From positions 620,001 through 684,000 of the forward strand of contig JADWQD010000012.1 in NCBI GenBank assembly GCA_016110215.1: a DNA stretch of 64,000 nucleotides. The letters are read 5' to 3'. Position 1 is the first letter of the stretch; each line of letters begins with the position of its first letter. Source of the stretch: Capronia americana (Eukaryota; Ascomycota; Eurotiomycetes; Chaetothyriales; Herpotrichiellaceae). Below, one piece after another: positions 52,725 through 63,962 of the stretch. The notes under the pieces are model-generated. The model was given only the letters and a program-made list of their open reading frames with translations, did not search any database and was not told the origin of the DNA. A program made the position numbers and the translations under genes.

Positions 52725-53864
52725 CTACATCTCTCCACATTCGACTATCCTAACGTCTAAGACGGGCCTCTCCCCGGCTCCTCGCCCGCCAGGCCCTGCG
52801 GTCCTCGTGTTCTCAATCATTCTGACCACGCGGATACTTTCGCCGCCGTCATCTTCTTCGCCCAACACTTGTCCGAAGACGACGTGTTTGTTGTCCAGCC
52901 AGGGGGCCGCTGCGCAGGTGATGAAGAATTGGCAGCCATTGGTGTTGGGGCCGGAGTTGGCCATGGAGAGGAGAAAGGGGCTGTTGGGATGTGTCGTTAG
53001 AATAGGCGCAGCAGAAGGTTACCACGCAAAAGGGAGAACGAAGGACTTGGACTCGGACCTGGACCTGGACTCACCGGGTGTGTTTGATGGCGAAGGATTC
53101 ATCCGCAAAAGCTGCGTTGTTGTAGATTGAGGTTGAGCCCGTGCCGTCGCTGTGCAGAAAGTCGCCTCCCTGGATCATGAAGTTCTTGATCTAACGCGTG
53201 GGGAAAGAGTCAGCCGCTTATATCAAAGGTACGAACGGAAGGAGGAGGAGAAGAAGACGGAGGAAAAAAGTGAACGACAGCGTCTTTATGTGGCTCGTAT
53301 TGTTCTGAGAGATGATGCCTCTCTGCATTAATTGGCCTCAGAGACAGAGATCGCCTTCGTCACTGGTCGTAGAGTAGCCCGGCTGTCTAAGCCGTCGTTT
53401 ATTCTCCAGCATAGGATAATTCTGGATGTACTCCTGCGCTTGCATGACTTACCACTCGATGGAACTTACTCCCCTTGTATCCTATCGGTTTCCCGCCCGG
53501 ACCTCTATGCTCGCCGGTGCAGAACTGGCGGAAATTCTCCGCCGTCCTGGGCACGGCGTTGGCGAAGAGGTGCATCTTTATTCGACCGAGGGGTTCGCCT
53601 ATCGTTGCGAATTAGTAAATGTGGAAAGAGGGTGAAAAGGCAAAGGGTCACGGGATGAGAATCATTCGAAAGTCAGTGGGATTTGACCCAGTGCAGGGCG
53701 AGTCAAGGTGTTTCGATGCCCTGGTCTCTGAACAGACATTCCAGACATTGATGGTATCTAGCTTTTTGCGTGGGTGTTCAGGACTTACCGCCAAGCTGGA
53801 CATCAAAGAATACGATGGGCTCCCCCGCTCCTGGCTTGGGCACTGGAATCTTGCTGGTCGCCAT
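52725..53864 (-). CDS. Peptidyl-prolyl cis-trans isomerase H (cyclophilin)
   Basis: Cyclophilin of the PPIH type, a spliceosome-associated prolyl isomerase. Exons are 53864-53789, 53598-53453, 53190-53075 and 52980-52725; introns are 190, 262 and 94 nt, and phases close to give 197 residues. Motifs in order: 'IVFFDVQLGGEPLGRIKM', 'VPRTAENFRQFCTGEHRG', 'GYKGSKFHRVIKNFMIQGGD', 'LLSMANSGPNTNGCQFFIT' and 'PWLDNKHVVFGQV', with the catalytic Arg in 'FHRV' and the cyclosporin-contacting Trp in 'PWLD'. The usual 'HTGPG' before 'LLSMANSGP' reads 'HTRPF' here, across the exon 3-4 junction. A charged loop after 'GQVLGEEDDGG' makes the protein slightly longer than typical. Confidence 0.92.
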
Positions 53865-54217
53865 CTTGAATAGTCTCGAGGTGGGGAAGAGGAGTGAAGT
53901 AGTTAGTTGACAAGAGTGAGTTTGATATTTGTGGTCGATCAAGAATTCAGAGGTGGAGATCGCAAGGCTGGAGTGGCAAGGGATCATCGCCAGCAGGGCA
54001 GCAACAACAACGGCGCCTCTCTGGCACGGGCCCTTCTAGGATGGGTACATCGAGTGGCAGCATTCTGTGTTCATATATCTACAATCATTTTTCGTCACCT
54101 CCATCGCTCTGTATTATAAATTGTGGCCGTATCACTGCAAATCCCATCCGCAAGAAAACACCGACAGAGATCCTCACGCGCTAACATTTATCCAAAGAGA
54201 GTCGTCGACCACATGAA
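53865..54217. other. Short spacer, no gene
   Basis: Cyclophilin promoter and the 3' region of the gene ending at 54218, both on the minus strand. Nothing else was recognised. Confidence 0.5.
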
Positions 54218-55402
54218 TTAATAAGCGGCGATATCATGCCTCTTATCCTCCCTCTTCCAAAACTTGAACCCCTTTTTCTTCCTTGGTTCTAATGACTCGA
54301 GCGGCGGTGGTATGGTGTATGGCAGTGGTGCCGACTGGACCTGCTCGTTCGAATGGAATCTGGACTCAGGAATCTCTCCTATCTTCGTGCTGGCGGTCAT
54401 GAAAGTCATGGTTGATGTAGGCCGGACTCGACGTTGTATTGGCAGCGGCCTGCTTTCAATAGGGACTTTCGGTGGCCGAGGCGGAGGCTCTTTGGGGATC
54501 GGTCTCTCGATACCAGTTTGCATACTTTCGAAGAAATCGGCGGGCATTATGAGCATGCTAGGCTCTCTCCGGGGTCGGGGATACTCGGTCGAATCATGCC
54601 TGACTGAGGCCTTAATCCCATCGAGACCGCCTTTTGCGCTCTGGGACACTGAATTCGAAGTGCTGCTATCTGCCTCATCGCCCTTTGTCTTTTGCCGATC
54701 TGGGCGTGAGGAGGACTTTACCACCGCAGAGTCAGATTTGGACCGCCGGTGCTTGTCTCCAACCTCTGTCCGAGCTTTTCTAGCACTGGCTCCAGATACC
54801 ATTGACGACCCACTCTTGGATCTGACCCAGCCGCCTCGGACCAACAGTGGTGTCGGAGGCGGCCGCTTCGTCTGTTTTGAAGTTACTGACGAACTAGAAT
54901 GTCGCTCCTTGCGACTGTGCTTTTCACCGGACTTCTGGTTATCTCTATCCTCGAGAGCTAGTCTTGATGGCGAGACGAGGCTGAGACGTGAGCTTAGCTG
55001 TGCAAGAGCCGCCATGGTGTCGACCGCTGCACTCTCGGACAGGCTGTACAATGCTCGCTGGGACGTGGAGCGTGTTTTGGGATCCCCGGACAAAGCATGG
55101 TTGATCAGATTGATCAGTCCGGTATTAAGGACCAGGAGAGTATGAGCCAGGCTGGACTGCGCCGGGCCATCCCCGAGTTCAAATTGGCGGCCGAACTTGG
55201 CCACCTGCTGGTCGTATTCATGTCTGATCTCAACAGGTCGTTTCTTTAAGGAGTGCCGCAACCATTCTTCTTCCTCTTCTGGTCGAGGTAGTCTGGCATT
55301 ACTCTTCCGCTTTTTCCCGCTCAGCCGTTGAAATATATCCAGCCCACTACCGAACGCGGAGATGATTGACGTTATCACCGAGGCTACATCAATCCCACCC
55401 AT
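54218..55402 (-). CDS. Hypothetical fungal protein, Ser/Arg-rich
   Basis: Intronless 394-residue frame from the ATG at 55402 ('MGGIDVASVITSIISAFG'). The N-terminal 120 residues look folded and helical: 'SIISAFGSGLDIFQRLSG', 'EEEEEWLRHSLKKRPVEIRH', 'QSSLAHTLLVLNTGLINLIN'. The remainder is disordered, rich in Ser, Arg, Lys and Pro ('KEPPPRPPKVPIESRPLP'), and ends in 'KKKGFKFWKREDKRHD'. Similar helical head plus basic disordered tail proteins are frequent and uncharacterised in filamentous ascomycetes. No enzyme motif, signal peptide or membrane segment is visible. The gene lies head-to-head with the GPALPP gene, 884 bp away. Confidence 0.8.
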   Translation of the reverse strand: MGGIDVASVITSIISAFGSGLDIFQRLSGKKRKSNARLPRPEEEEEWLRHSLKKRPVEIRHEYDQQVAKFGRQFELGDGPAQSSLAHTLLVLNTGLINLINHALSGDPKTRSTSQRALYSLSESAAVDTMAALAQLSSRLSLVSPSRLALEDRDNQKSGEKHSRKERHSSSSVTSKQTKRPPPTPLLVRGGWVRSKSGSSMVSGASARKARTEVGDKHRRSKSDSAVVKSSSRPDRQKTKGDEADSSTSNSVSQSAKGGLDGIKASVRHDSTEYPRPRREPSMLIMPADFFESMQTGIERPIPKEPPPRPPKVPIESRPLPIQRRVRPTSTMTFMTASTKIGEIPESRFHSNEQVQSAPLPYTIPPPLESLEPRKKKGFKFWKREDKRHDIAAY

Positions 55403-56286
55403 GCTGATGGGTTGCACGGGGCCTTCGAGTTACAACATAAACTGCGCTGTTACATAGTCTCAAGAATGAAAAGCGAAAGTCGGAGTCTTTCAACAAGCGT
55501 GTCAAGCCACGCTGTACGACGACCGAACAAGCTGGTGACGGCGTTGAGAGGATGAAGCGAGGGCGTAGCGGAAGTTCAGAATGAGGAGGCAACCTCAGAG
55601 CGACGCCCGGGTGTGATAGCTATAAACTCACCTCTCATTTCTCACCTCTTGAGACCCTGCATGTGCTTGTCCAAAGCTTCGAATAGCAGTTGCAGAAGGT
55701 CTCGGTCCAATAGAGTGTTCCTGCATGCATTTTGGGACGATTGAGGGGAACAGCCGTCGGCTTCCAGGAAAAAAGGTGGAAATCGCAGCCATACCGATAC
55801 ATGAGTGGCAGGAGATACCGGGCGCTGCAGCAAGGATGATGGGGCGCATGTTCCAGGCGCTTGCAGACTTGAGCTTGGTCGAATCGATGCACTCGGGCGC
55901 AAAGACAGAAACATGTGTGCAGAAACGGCGCTGGCATGCGTCTCTTGATAGGGTCTGAGGAGACAAATGAATCATCAAGCAGCATAAGGCGAAATATTGT
56001 GAGACGAAAGAGGACAAAATACTGCAACTGGCAGAAAGGGTGCCTGCTCGCCCGCCCACGCGCCTTGGCTTCTTCTGTAGGCGTCGCTTAGCGCCCCTTC
56101 CGGTTAAAGGTCGACCCCGCCAAACGTTCAAACTGCGCAGCCGTGGTCGACACCGTTCGTAGAGATGATTGTTTGCTGCGGCGCCAACATCGAACCAGTC
56201 GAGTCTCTGGCGTTATTCAACACAACTTGGTGTACCTGACCCATGAAATCTGAGAGCACCTTTGTGCTCGAGACTTGTTAGTCACA
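55403..56286. other. Divergent spacer with a small open frame
   Basis: Separates the start codons of the Ser/Arg-rich protein (-) and the GPALPP protein (+). A 77-codon plus-strand frame at 55725-55958 begins with ATG and reads like protein ('IAAIPIHEWQEIPGAAARMM'), but longer frames overlap it on the opposite strand and no family is recognised, so it is not called. Confidence 0.4.
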
Positions 56287-57278
56287 ATGCCTGCTGTCGG
56301 CCCTTCTCTCCCACCCGACCTTCAAAAACGCAAGAGAGACGACGATCACGAAGAGGAAGGAGATACCTCAGATTCTTCCACTGGTCCTTCGCCACCTACT
56401 CGACATGAGGGACAGACAGCGGCTCCAACCACGAAACGTGCCCGAGTTATAGGCCCGGCTCCTCCCCCAGCACCCTTGGACGAACGTCCTGTCTCAAGTG
56501 GTACACGCCTTGCGAGTGATGCGGAGTCCGACAGCGACGACGATGCCTACGGCCCAAGCCTCCCCCCTGCCAACGAAACTGCTGCGGAATCTTCGATACA
56601 GTCTTCGATAGGGGCCCAGATGCCAGCACCTGCGTCGTCTGCAGCACCGTTAAAGCGTGACGAGTGGATGACGACTGCACCCTCAAATGGCGACTGGTCT
56701 TCGCGAGTGGACCCAACAAAACTGAGGAATCGTAAATTCAATACTGGAAGGGGAGCAAAGGCTCCTTCCCGGGCTGGAGAGAGCGGCGGAGATTCCTCAT
56801 GGCACGAAACGCCTGAGCAGAAGCAGGCGAGACTGAAGAGGGAGGTTATGGGTATACAGGTCGCTACTACGTCGGCAGCACCTACGACATCGGGTTCGGG
56901 AAACATCTCACACGACGATGGCACATCGAAAAGAATGAAGGAATACAATGTAGGTCTTACTCTCGCCCACATCACGACCATGCCTCCTTCCTGCAGGCCA
57001 TATTCAGCTCTTACGTCGTCCTTATTACCAGCTCTTGCCCTAATTGCTACGGTCTTTCATGCTGACCCCCGCGCCAGGAAGCCCAACGCGGACCGTCGCT
57101 CTATGCCAGCCATACTTCCTCTCAGGACAAGCCCCTAGACGACGATCCCAGTGCCCGCGCCTTTGATCGGGAAAAGGACATCGGCTCGGGATCAGCAATC
57201 ACCGCCACTAAGCGCAAAGAGATGGTCAAGAAGGCCACCGATTTCTCATCGAGGTTTGAAAAGGCGAGGTATTTGTGA
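56287..57278 (+). CDS. GPALPP motif-containing protein (DUF3752)
   Basis: Two exons, 56287-56949 and 57078-57278, joined by a 128-nt intron (GTAGGT...CGCCAG) in phase 0, give 287 residues. The N-terminus carries GPALPP-type repeats: 'VGPSLPPDL' (residues 4-12), 'IGPAPPPAP' and 'YGPSLPPAN'. The C-terminal DUF3752 region includes 'KRDEWMTTAP', 'LRNRKFNTGRGAKAP', 'WHETPEQKQARLKREVMGIQ' and, in exon 2, 'ARAFDREKDIG' and 'KKATDFSSRFEKARYL' at the very end. These match the usual N- and C-terminal blocks of the family. Members are nuclear and poorly characterised; no catalytic activity is known. Confidence 0.92.
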
Positions 57279-60115
57279 GATAATATGTTTATTGTCCGAT
57301 CTCGGTCGTCCGCGGGCTTCACGGCTCCTCTTCACGCTTCGGCCTGCTGCTGGGTCTCGATACGTCTGATGTGCCGACCATTAGGCGACGAAGAGCGGTG
57401 ATGACGATGAAGGCGCAAATCCTCGTGGATGAGCAGAAGGAAAGGGAAAAGGGTAGGGGACCTTCCCACCCTCGTTTCCTGTTTGTTGATGACCTCGCCT
57501 CCACCGTGGGCGAACGGCGTGGCCAGGAGGACGGAGGTCCTACACCGTGGCAATCAGGAGGAAAAGACGCACTTACATATTTGCCGGGGTCGCGGATGGC
57601 GGTGAACACACGCCAGAAGCAGATGACCCGACGGTTGACGTGGCCGCTGGTGCTCCGCTGCTCGGTAACATCAGGCTCTACCAGCAGCAAGTCCCGCCGC
57701 TACAACGGCCCACCTCCGGCCCAATCAGGAAGTCACCAAGCGGCATTTGTCTCGCCAGTTTCTCGGCCAGTTAACTCAAGACAGCAATAACCCTTTCGGA
57801 CACTGCGCTCCATCCACAGCATCGTCACCCCTTTCTGCAATCGCCAGGATCTATAGTCACCTCCCCCAATATTCGCGACTTCGATTCAAATCGAGGACTG
57901 TCTCCCACACAAAACAAGGACTCCCGCTTTCATGAGACGAGCCGGTCCCCGCTGCACTATCGGCGGGACTCCAGCCAAGTGATCAACCGGGCAGATTCCG
58001 GATGGACGGCATGGGTTTCCCATGTATAGCGTCTGCCACTGTGGAAACCACCTCGTTGCAGCCCGACGGCAAAGTCCAGCTTGGGACAAGTCTCGCCGAG
58101 CGAGGCTATCAAACCTGCGCAGCTTGCTCCTAAATCGCCCCTTTAGGGCTGACAGCTCATAACTACCTGCCCTTTTCGACCAGCATAATCTGCAAAAGTT
58201 CCTGTTGTCCCTGAGTCGTGGCTTTGGATTGCCGTCCTCCGCGACCGGCCGTGCTGTCCGCCACAAATGCCCTCTACCACTGAAACTTGAAGCGTCTTGC
58301 GACGCTGTCCAATCCGGTATTTGTAACACCAAGAAATCGAGGCGCCATCGTCGAAAGGCCGATTCGATATCATTGGAGGGTCTACCCAGGGCCAGGGGTT
58401 CGCTACACGGTACCTTCAGCCAACCATGCAAGCCACGACTCGTCTGGCTTGTTTCATGTCTTTCTGGAACAACTGCCGATGACAAGGCTTCGAGTGCTGG
58501 CCAGATTGTCACTCAATTACTGAGTATGCCCGGGGAAGCTGGTCTCCGGTGTGCCATTACCCTGTCCCTTGTCTGGATCAACAGTCCAAACTCCGCGTGA
58601 TATTGCCGACCCGAAGCCGGGATTGTCCACACCATCCCTTTCTACTTTGTATTGAGTACATAGTACGACTGACTAAATTATTACGCAAGCCAATCTAGGC
58701 TCGAACACAATGGTTGCAACTGAATCCCTCATCTTCCGTCCAATGGCCGACTATTCTCCCCCTGCCTTATGGGGTACTCTCGACCGAGGGTGCGGGGCCT
58801 TCCCGTCGTGGAAAGCCCCCCTGCGCCATGATGCCTTGCTTAGCCCTACGCGGGCCCGCCCTAGCACGACTGACCAGTGTGCCAGTGACTGCACAACTGT
58901 CACGATCTTGTGTCCTTTGAGTCGGAAGTGCCGCCACCATCGTCCCTGTGTGTGCGCCACGCCTGTGACTTGTCAGAAGGAGCGTGCTATGTCAGCTGTG
59001 GCCCTATTTCAGTTACGGAGAACGCATACTCCATATAGGGGTTGTGCAGTACGAGAACGGAACTCGCTATCGCCAGGCGAGCGTTGGCGCACGGTACTAG
59101 TAGCACCCGGCCCGGTTCAAGTACAAGGCATCTCATGCGAGTACCGAGTACACGCACGGGGGTGATCCTGCCACTCTGTACCTCGTATTGTGTACTGACT
59201 AGACAGACGTACTATGTCAGCGGCAGCGATCATATTCCAGACTTGGCTTCTCTATGTACGTGTCCGCACGGCATTCCGCCTAACCAAGGCATGGCCGTGA
59301 AGTGAGCACGGGCAAGGCAAATGGCAAGACAAGGCTCAGGTAACCCAGGCTCAAAGCGGAACCGGGCAGACTAACGTTAGCGGCCCGGCTGATCTGTGGT
59401 GTGGTGCATGATGCTCCTTCGTCAGTAGCATACTCGTAGTTTCTCGCCGAGCTCCGCGGACAACTGTGCCTCGTTACGATTGTGAAGGGGACGGTATGAT
59501 TAGTCGTGGGTCCCCTTCCACGGCCGTCTGACAACCCAGGAAAGCGATCTAGACGTTTATAGCCATCTCTGAGCAGATCCGACCACTCAGATAAGCTGGA
59601 GCTTCGTATACGACCAGTATGGCACATATAGCCGCGGGCTAACTGATCGCAGAGCTCGGGTAAAAAGGTGCCTTATCGGGCATCCCGGTAATGTGCACCC
59701 CCTGTGGATGTTCTTCTCATCCCAACAGCCCAAGGGGTCCTCGTCTGCTCTCGCCAACTTGTGAGACGCTAGCCCCCAGATTTGGTCATGTTAGTCCCGG
59801 CGGTGACGATGAGACGGCCGTAACGGTCGCAATCATCAGTCCCGCCGCAGGGCAGGCCGATCCTCAGATCCCTGCGTGCAGTCGTGTTGACCTGATCTTT
59901 GCTGAGGTAATGCTGGGTTCTGATCCACTCCGCATCGAGGATGCGGTCTACCGCTTGGCCCCATCGTGATTGTGGGGATGTGGAAGGGCAGCTGGTGCAA
60001 CGTGCACGGACAAAAATGTGGCTGGAAAGCGTTTATCCGGCGTTGGATACTTCCCGCCCGCCTGCCTGCCCGATCTGCTTGGTGATTCGGAAGCAGAAGA
60101 GGTGTGAGCCGTGTC
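57279..60115. other. Spacer with protein-like fragments but no intact gene
   Basis: About 2.8 kb. On the plus strand between 57540 and 58600 several stretches read like protein but in different frames: 'GQLTQDSNNPFGH' (frame ending 57935), 'GSIVTSPNIRDFDSNRGLSP' and 'SRFHETSRSPLHYRRDSSQ' (frame reaching 58029), and a 140-codon stretch to a TGA at 58600. A single decayed or heavily spliced gene is one explanation; a 208-codon minus-strand frame (57886-58512) overlaps and competes. From 58600 to 60115 nothing convincing is seen; TACTCGTA occurs at 59431. Confidence 0.35.
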
Positions 60116-62404
60116 TCAAACTGGTCGAGGGTTGTGTGTCAATCCTGACCTTGGAGTGCCATACCTGCATGTCAGGGTTGGAGTATTCCCATTGGGAAAT
60201 GTCAGGCCAGCAACAATGGTTTCAGAACGGTCTGCAGCCATGACTGACTCGATGCGGCGCTCTGATGTAGTCAATGACAAGCATGAACAGCTATTTGAAA
60301 GCTGATCACGGATATGTTGTGGAAGACTCCCCAGTAGATCAGTCTCAGACGAGCAGGATACTTCCGGGGATGTACTTGGCTCGCTGAACTCGGACGCTAG
60401 GTTCGCGTGAGAACCCTGAATGGGCATGCCTGTATAGTATCCTAAGAAGGCACTGTGCATATTCATCCCTCCACCTTTGCCTTGGACCGTAGGATCAATG
60501 TTTCTCGCGGGTAGTGAAACTCGCAAACGCAGTTTGTAGGCGTTGGCTTCACTGCTCCTCCCTGATAGCCTCCAATGCGAATGATTCTGCTCAACGGCTA
60601 GCAGAGGTCAGTATCTGAGCGTTTGACGTTGGTGATGAATTTGAGCACTTACCCATTGTGAAGATGCAGCCAAGGGACATGTCTGTAGATCGATCGTTTC
60701 CTGCATCATAGGACTTGAATCGTAGGGGAACACAAGATAGTCGAGACCTGCCTGCTTGCTGTGTTTGTCTGAGATGAAAGCTTCCACTGGCCTGATGAGG
60801 TCCCGTTCATCTCTGAGGCCAGCTCGCTTGTTGTTGAGGGCTCTTGTGTTTTCGATTCTGATGATCTTCCTCGCGATCAGGTATGCTGTGCAGCTGGTCC
60901 AGTTATTCTCAGCTACCCTTAATGATCCGAGGTGCTTCAATGCTGCTAGGCGTGTAGCTGGATCTCGGCATTTCGTGGCCGTGAAGAACAGAGGAGGAAT
61001 GTAGCCCATGTGATAGTCGAGGTTACCGAGGCCGCTGAAAATCTTGGATGTTTCGTCTTTCTCCCACGCCTCTGCAAAGTCGTCGTATTTGTCCACGATC
61101 CACTTGAACTCCTCGCCGAACTGTTCGTAGACGCTCTCGTGTTTGTTGCACGAGGCACGGAGCATTACCGAGAGCATGGTGTAGTGGACTCTGAGCAGCT
61201 GAAGAGCCAGAGCGAAACGCTGTTTCCGGGTGTCCATCAGGTTTGCCTCGAATGTTTCGAAATGCATGCGCCACGCTTCGAGCAACATCTGGACCTTGTG
61301 TCGTGGTGAAGGGGTCCACGCCGGCCTTCTATAGTCCATTAATCTCGCAATATGATGGCCAACACCGTCCAATGCATGAAGCGCTCGGTGGATTTCAGTA
61401 AAGTGCTCGACGCAAGGCAATTCTGCTTCCCCGGTGATAATTGTGGTGCAGGCACACTCGTTGACGGGGACGTCTCCCATGCCGTAGGTGGGTGCCTTGT
61501 CGATATAGGCAAGGAATATAGGACCTATCGTCTGGATGATCAACTTTGCCGCAGATGAGAGCTGTAAATCTGGTTCTTGAGTTGATTTGACCCATTCGTC
61601 TATGATGTTCAACCCAGCTTGGATATGTCTCAGCCCAAGTTGGATCGAGCCCTTCATGAATTCGCAACAGGCGAACAGTAAGCATGCCATCAGGACGCTC
61701 TCGATCTGGGGAGAAGAACATGTTGCTTGAAGGGCTTTCGTGTAGTGAGTCTGGTAAACGGTGTTCTTGTCTATCGGAACACCTTCGAGAGCGGCGGCTT
61801 CGACCAGGGACGAAGTGGCGAGCAGCATGTGCTTGACAGCTGGCTGTGCCAGGCCGATTTTGGGCAAGAGTTCGGTCCAGAAAGAATGACCTGTTGGCCG
61901 GCATGAGTGGCGAACAGAGGGGAGGGTGGCGATATGTTACGCAGGGAGCGACTTACCAAAGTAAGATGAAAAGATAGGAGCGGCCTGTTCGTGCCAAAAC
62001 TGGAAAGAGCGTTTGTCGTTGTAATTGCCTACGGGGCCGATGGGAGATACAAACTGGACGATTGTCGTGGTCGGTGCATTACTCATAGGGACCTCTTTGT
62101 TGTCAGTGGATTTGCGAGGCTTGAAAAGCCATGTCTGAGGGGGTTGATAGCCCTCGCATTTCCGTAAAGAATCGGTGCATTGCCGACACGCTGGCTTGGC
62201 CTCGTCGCATTTTATCCGCCGTTTCTAAGGCCGTTAGCATGAGATTTGCACGTTCCCAGCGACCCATGCGATTCAAAGGAGAGGGTGGAAGGAAAAGAAG
62301 GGAACGCTTCAGTCGCCCGGAAAGCCCTTGTGGTTACCTACCCGGCATGTCATACACCCCGTTTTCACCTTCTGATGTGGTCGTTTGGCGCGGCCTTGAG
62401 CCAT
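60116..62404 (-). CDS. Zn2Cys6 transcription factor with transcription-factor-like regulatory domain
   Basis: Exons 62404-62342, 62224-61957, 61890-60653 and, less surely, 60586-60116, giving about 679 residues. The zinc cluster is canonical and split by intron 1: C17-x2-C20-(intron after Arg21)-x6-C27-x6-C34-x2-C37-x6-C44, starting 'KTGCMTCRKRRIKCDEAKP'. Next come 'CEGYQPPQTW' and 'FQFWHEQAAPIFSSYFG', then a large helical domain with 'VKHMLLATSSLVEAAALEG' and 'ESVLMACLLFACCEFMKGS', typical of one branch of fungal regulators. The last exon follows a strong GTAAGT donor at 60652; if that donor is not used the protein ends at 60608. Target genes are unknown. Confidence 0.85.
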
Positions 62405-63962
62405 GGTTCCATAACAGGGGCGCGAGAGAAGTCGAAGGTTGAAGCGAGGTTGAAGTCACGGAGAATCTGGAGGATTGGTGGTCGGGAGAGTGGTCGTGTC
62501 AAGGTGGTCTGAAGCAAGGTTAAAGAATGCAGTCGGAGAAAACCAACTCGAACGGCCCTCTTCGTCACAGGTGTTTAAAGGCTACTAACTAGTTCTATTA
62601 GGAGGTGGTAGTCGGAGGCCAAGTTCTCGCTCGGCTGGCGAGAATTGTCACTGAACCAAACTCTAAGCAGTTGCCGATCCAGTAATCGCAGCCCCGACAC
62701 TGGGGAATTTGCCATCAATCACCCAGTTGAAGACATCCACGGCCAGACAGCCCTACAGTCATCAGGTCTAAAGCAATGGCAAAAGTCCCTCCAGTCTCTG
62801 TAATACGCCGTCCGGGTTTCCTCCAGATCAACCACAACCGCGTGCGTATGCGGGTCAATTAATCGTCCGTGACCGGCCGCGCGCATAAACCCGGCGAGGT
62901 AAAGGCCTCGCATATTTGGTGCCTGGGCAGGCCGATGGAGGCATCAACACGGGCATGGGGGCTTTGTCAAGTGAATGGGTCGATCAAATATGTGCCATCC
63001 CGGCAGGTGATGCGTGCTTACACATCCTCTGCCCGTTGAGCGCGGTGTCCTTGCCATCGTCCCACTGTCTCAACAGGGTTCATTCAGCTGAGGGCGAAGC
63101 TACGCATGGTCCCTAAGGATTATGAACGTCTACCGATCCCGTGCGGTTGATTGGTTTACAGTCTACGTCAGAGTCCCCAAATCATCAATCCTAAATACAA
63201 ATTCTCCTACTCCGCAAGGGGACGTGGATGTAGCGCCGAGTACACAGTAGTAATACTGTACTGTGGATGAACTCCAGCAGCCCGGAAGTGCGGAGGCCCA
63301 GGGGGCCAATGCTTCTAGCAGGGAAGGTCTATCCTTTGAGCTTTACACTTTATGGCGGCTGACATGATCTCAATCTCCATTGCCCATTCTTCCAAAATGG
63401 ACGGCGCATATTGAGGCTGTGTCCTTGTAGGATAGTCTTCCGAATCCCGGAGTCCACATCGAGTCTGGGGCTGTCAAAGCAGCGTGATCAATTGGTATAC
63501 CTCGGAAGAAGATCTAGTGGGCACAGGCTTCGGGCCAAACAGAACCTCAATCAATAACAAGATCCTTCCGTGATGCTTGGGTGGCAAGCAGAAGCAGAAG
63601 CAGAAGCAGGACTCCCCTATGTAGCCGCCCTCCCAGCAAACCTGGAAGAAAGTAACGTGCTGCTCGGTGAGGTGGAATTGAACCCAAATTGACACTGGTC
63701 AGACATTACTGGAATATGACCCGCCCAGACACAAAGAAAGCGTCGAGGTGGAAAGTCGAACTCGTCAGACAGTGACATTCCTCAAGCAAGGTGGCAGCTG
63801 CACCTTCATTCCGACTTCACTCTGGAAATGCCAGAGTGTCGTCTCACAGTCAATCAGTTTGCGACAGGTGCCTCAATGTTCCCTATGGGACTGCCATTCT
63901 TGTACCACCACCTTGTACCTTGATCGAGCCTCTCCTTCTTCTTCGCTGCTCCATCTCGCAAA
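62405..63962. other. Divergent spacer (Zn2Cys6 regulator / secreted protein)
   Basis: 1.56 kb between two start codons transcribed outward, so it contains both promoters. A GCAGAA hexamer is repeated about four times at 63588-63609. The final 60 bases before 63963 are pyrimidine-rich. No gene was recognised inside. Confidence 0.5.

Noticed and set aside
59000..59200. Plus-strand frames near 58710-59305
   Set aside because: Short, overlapping in two frames, start codons not in context, and no recognisable protein.
63655..63700. GGTTCAATTCC resembling a tRNA B box on the minus strand
   Set aside because: The flanking bases do not pair as a T stem, and no A box lies at the right distance.
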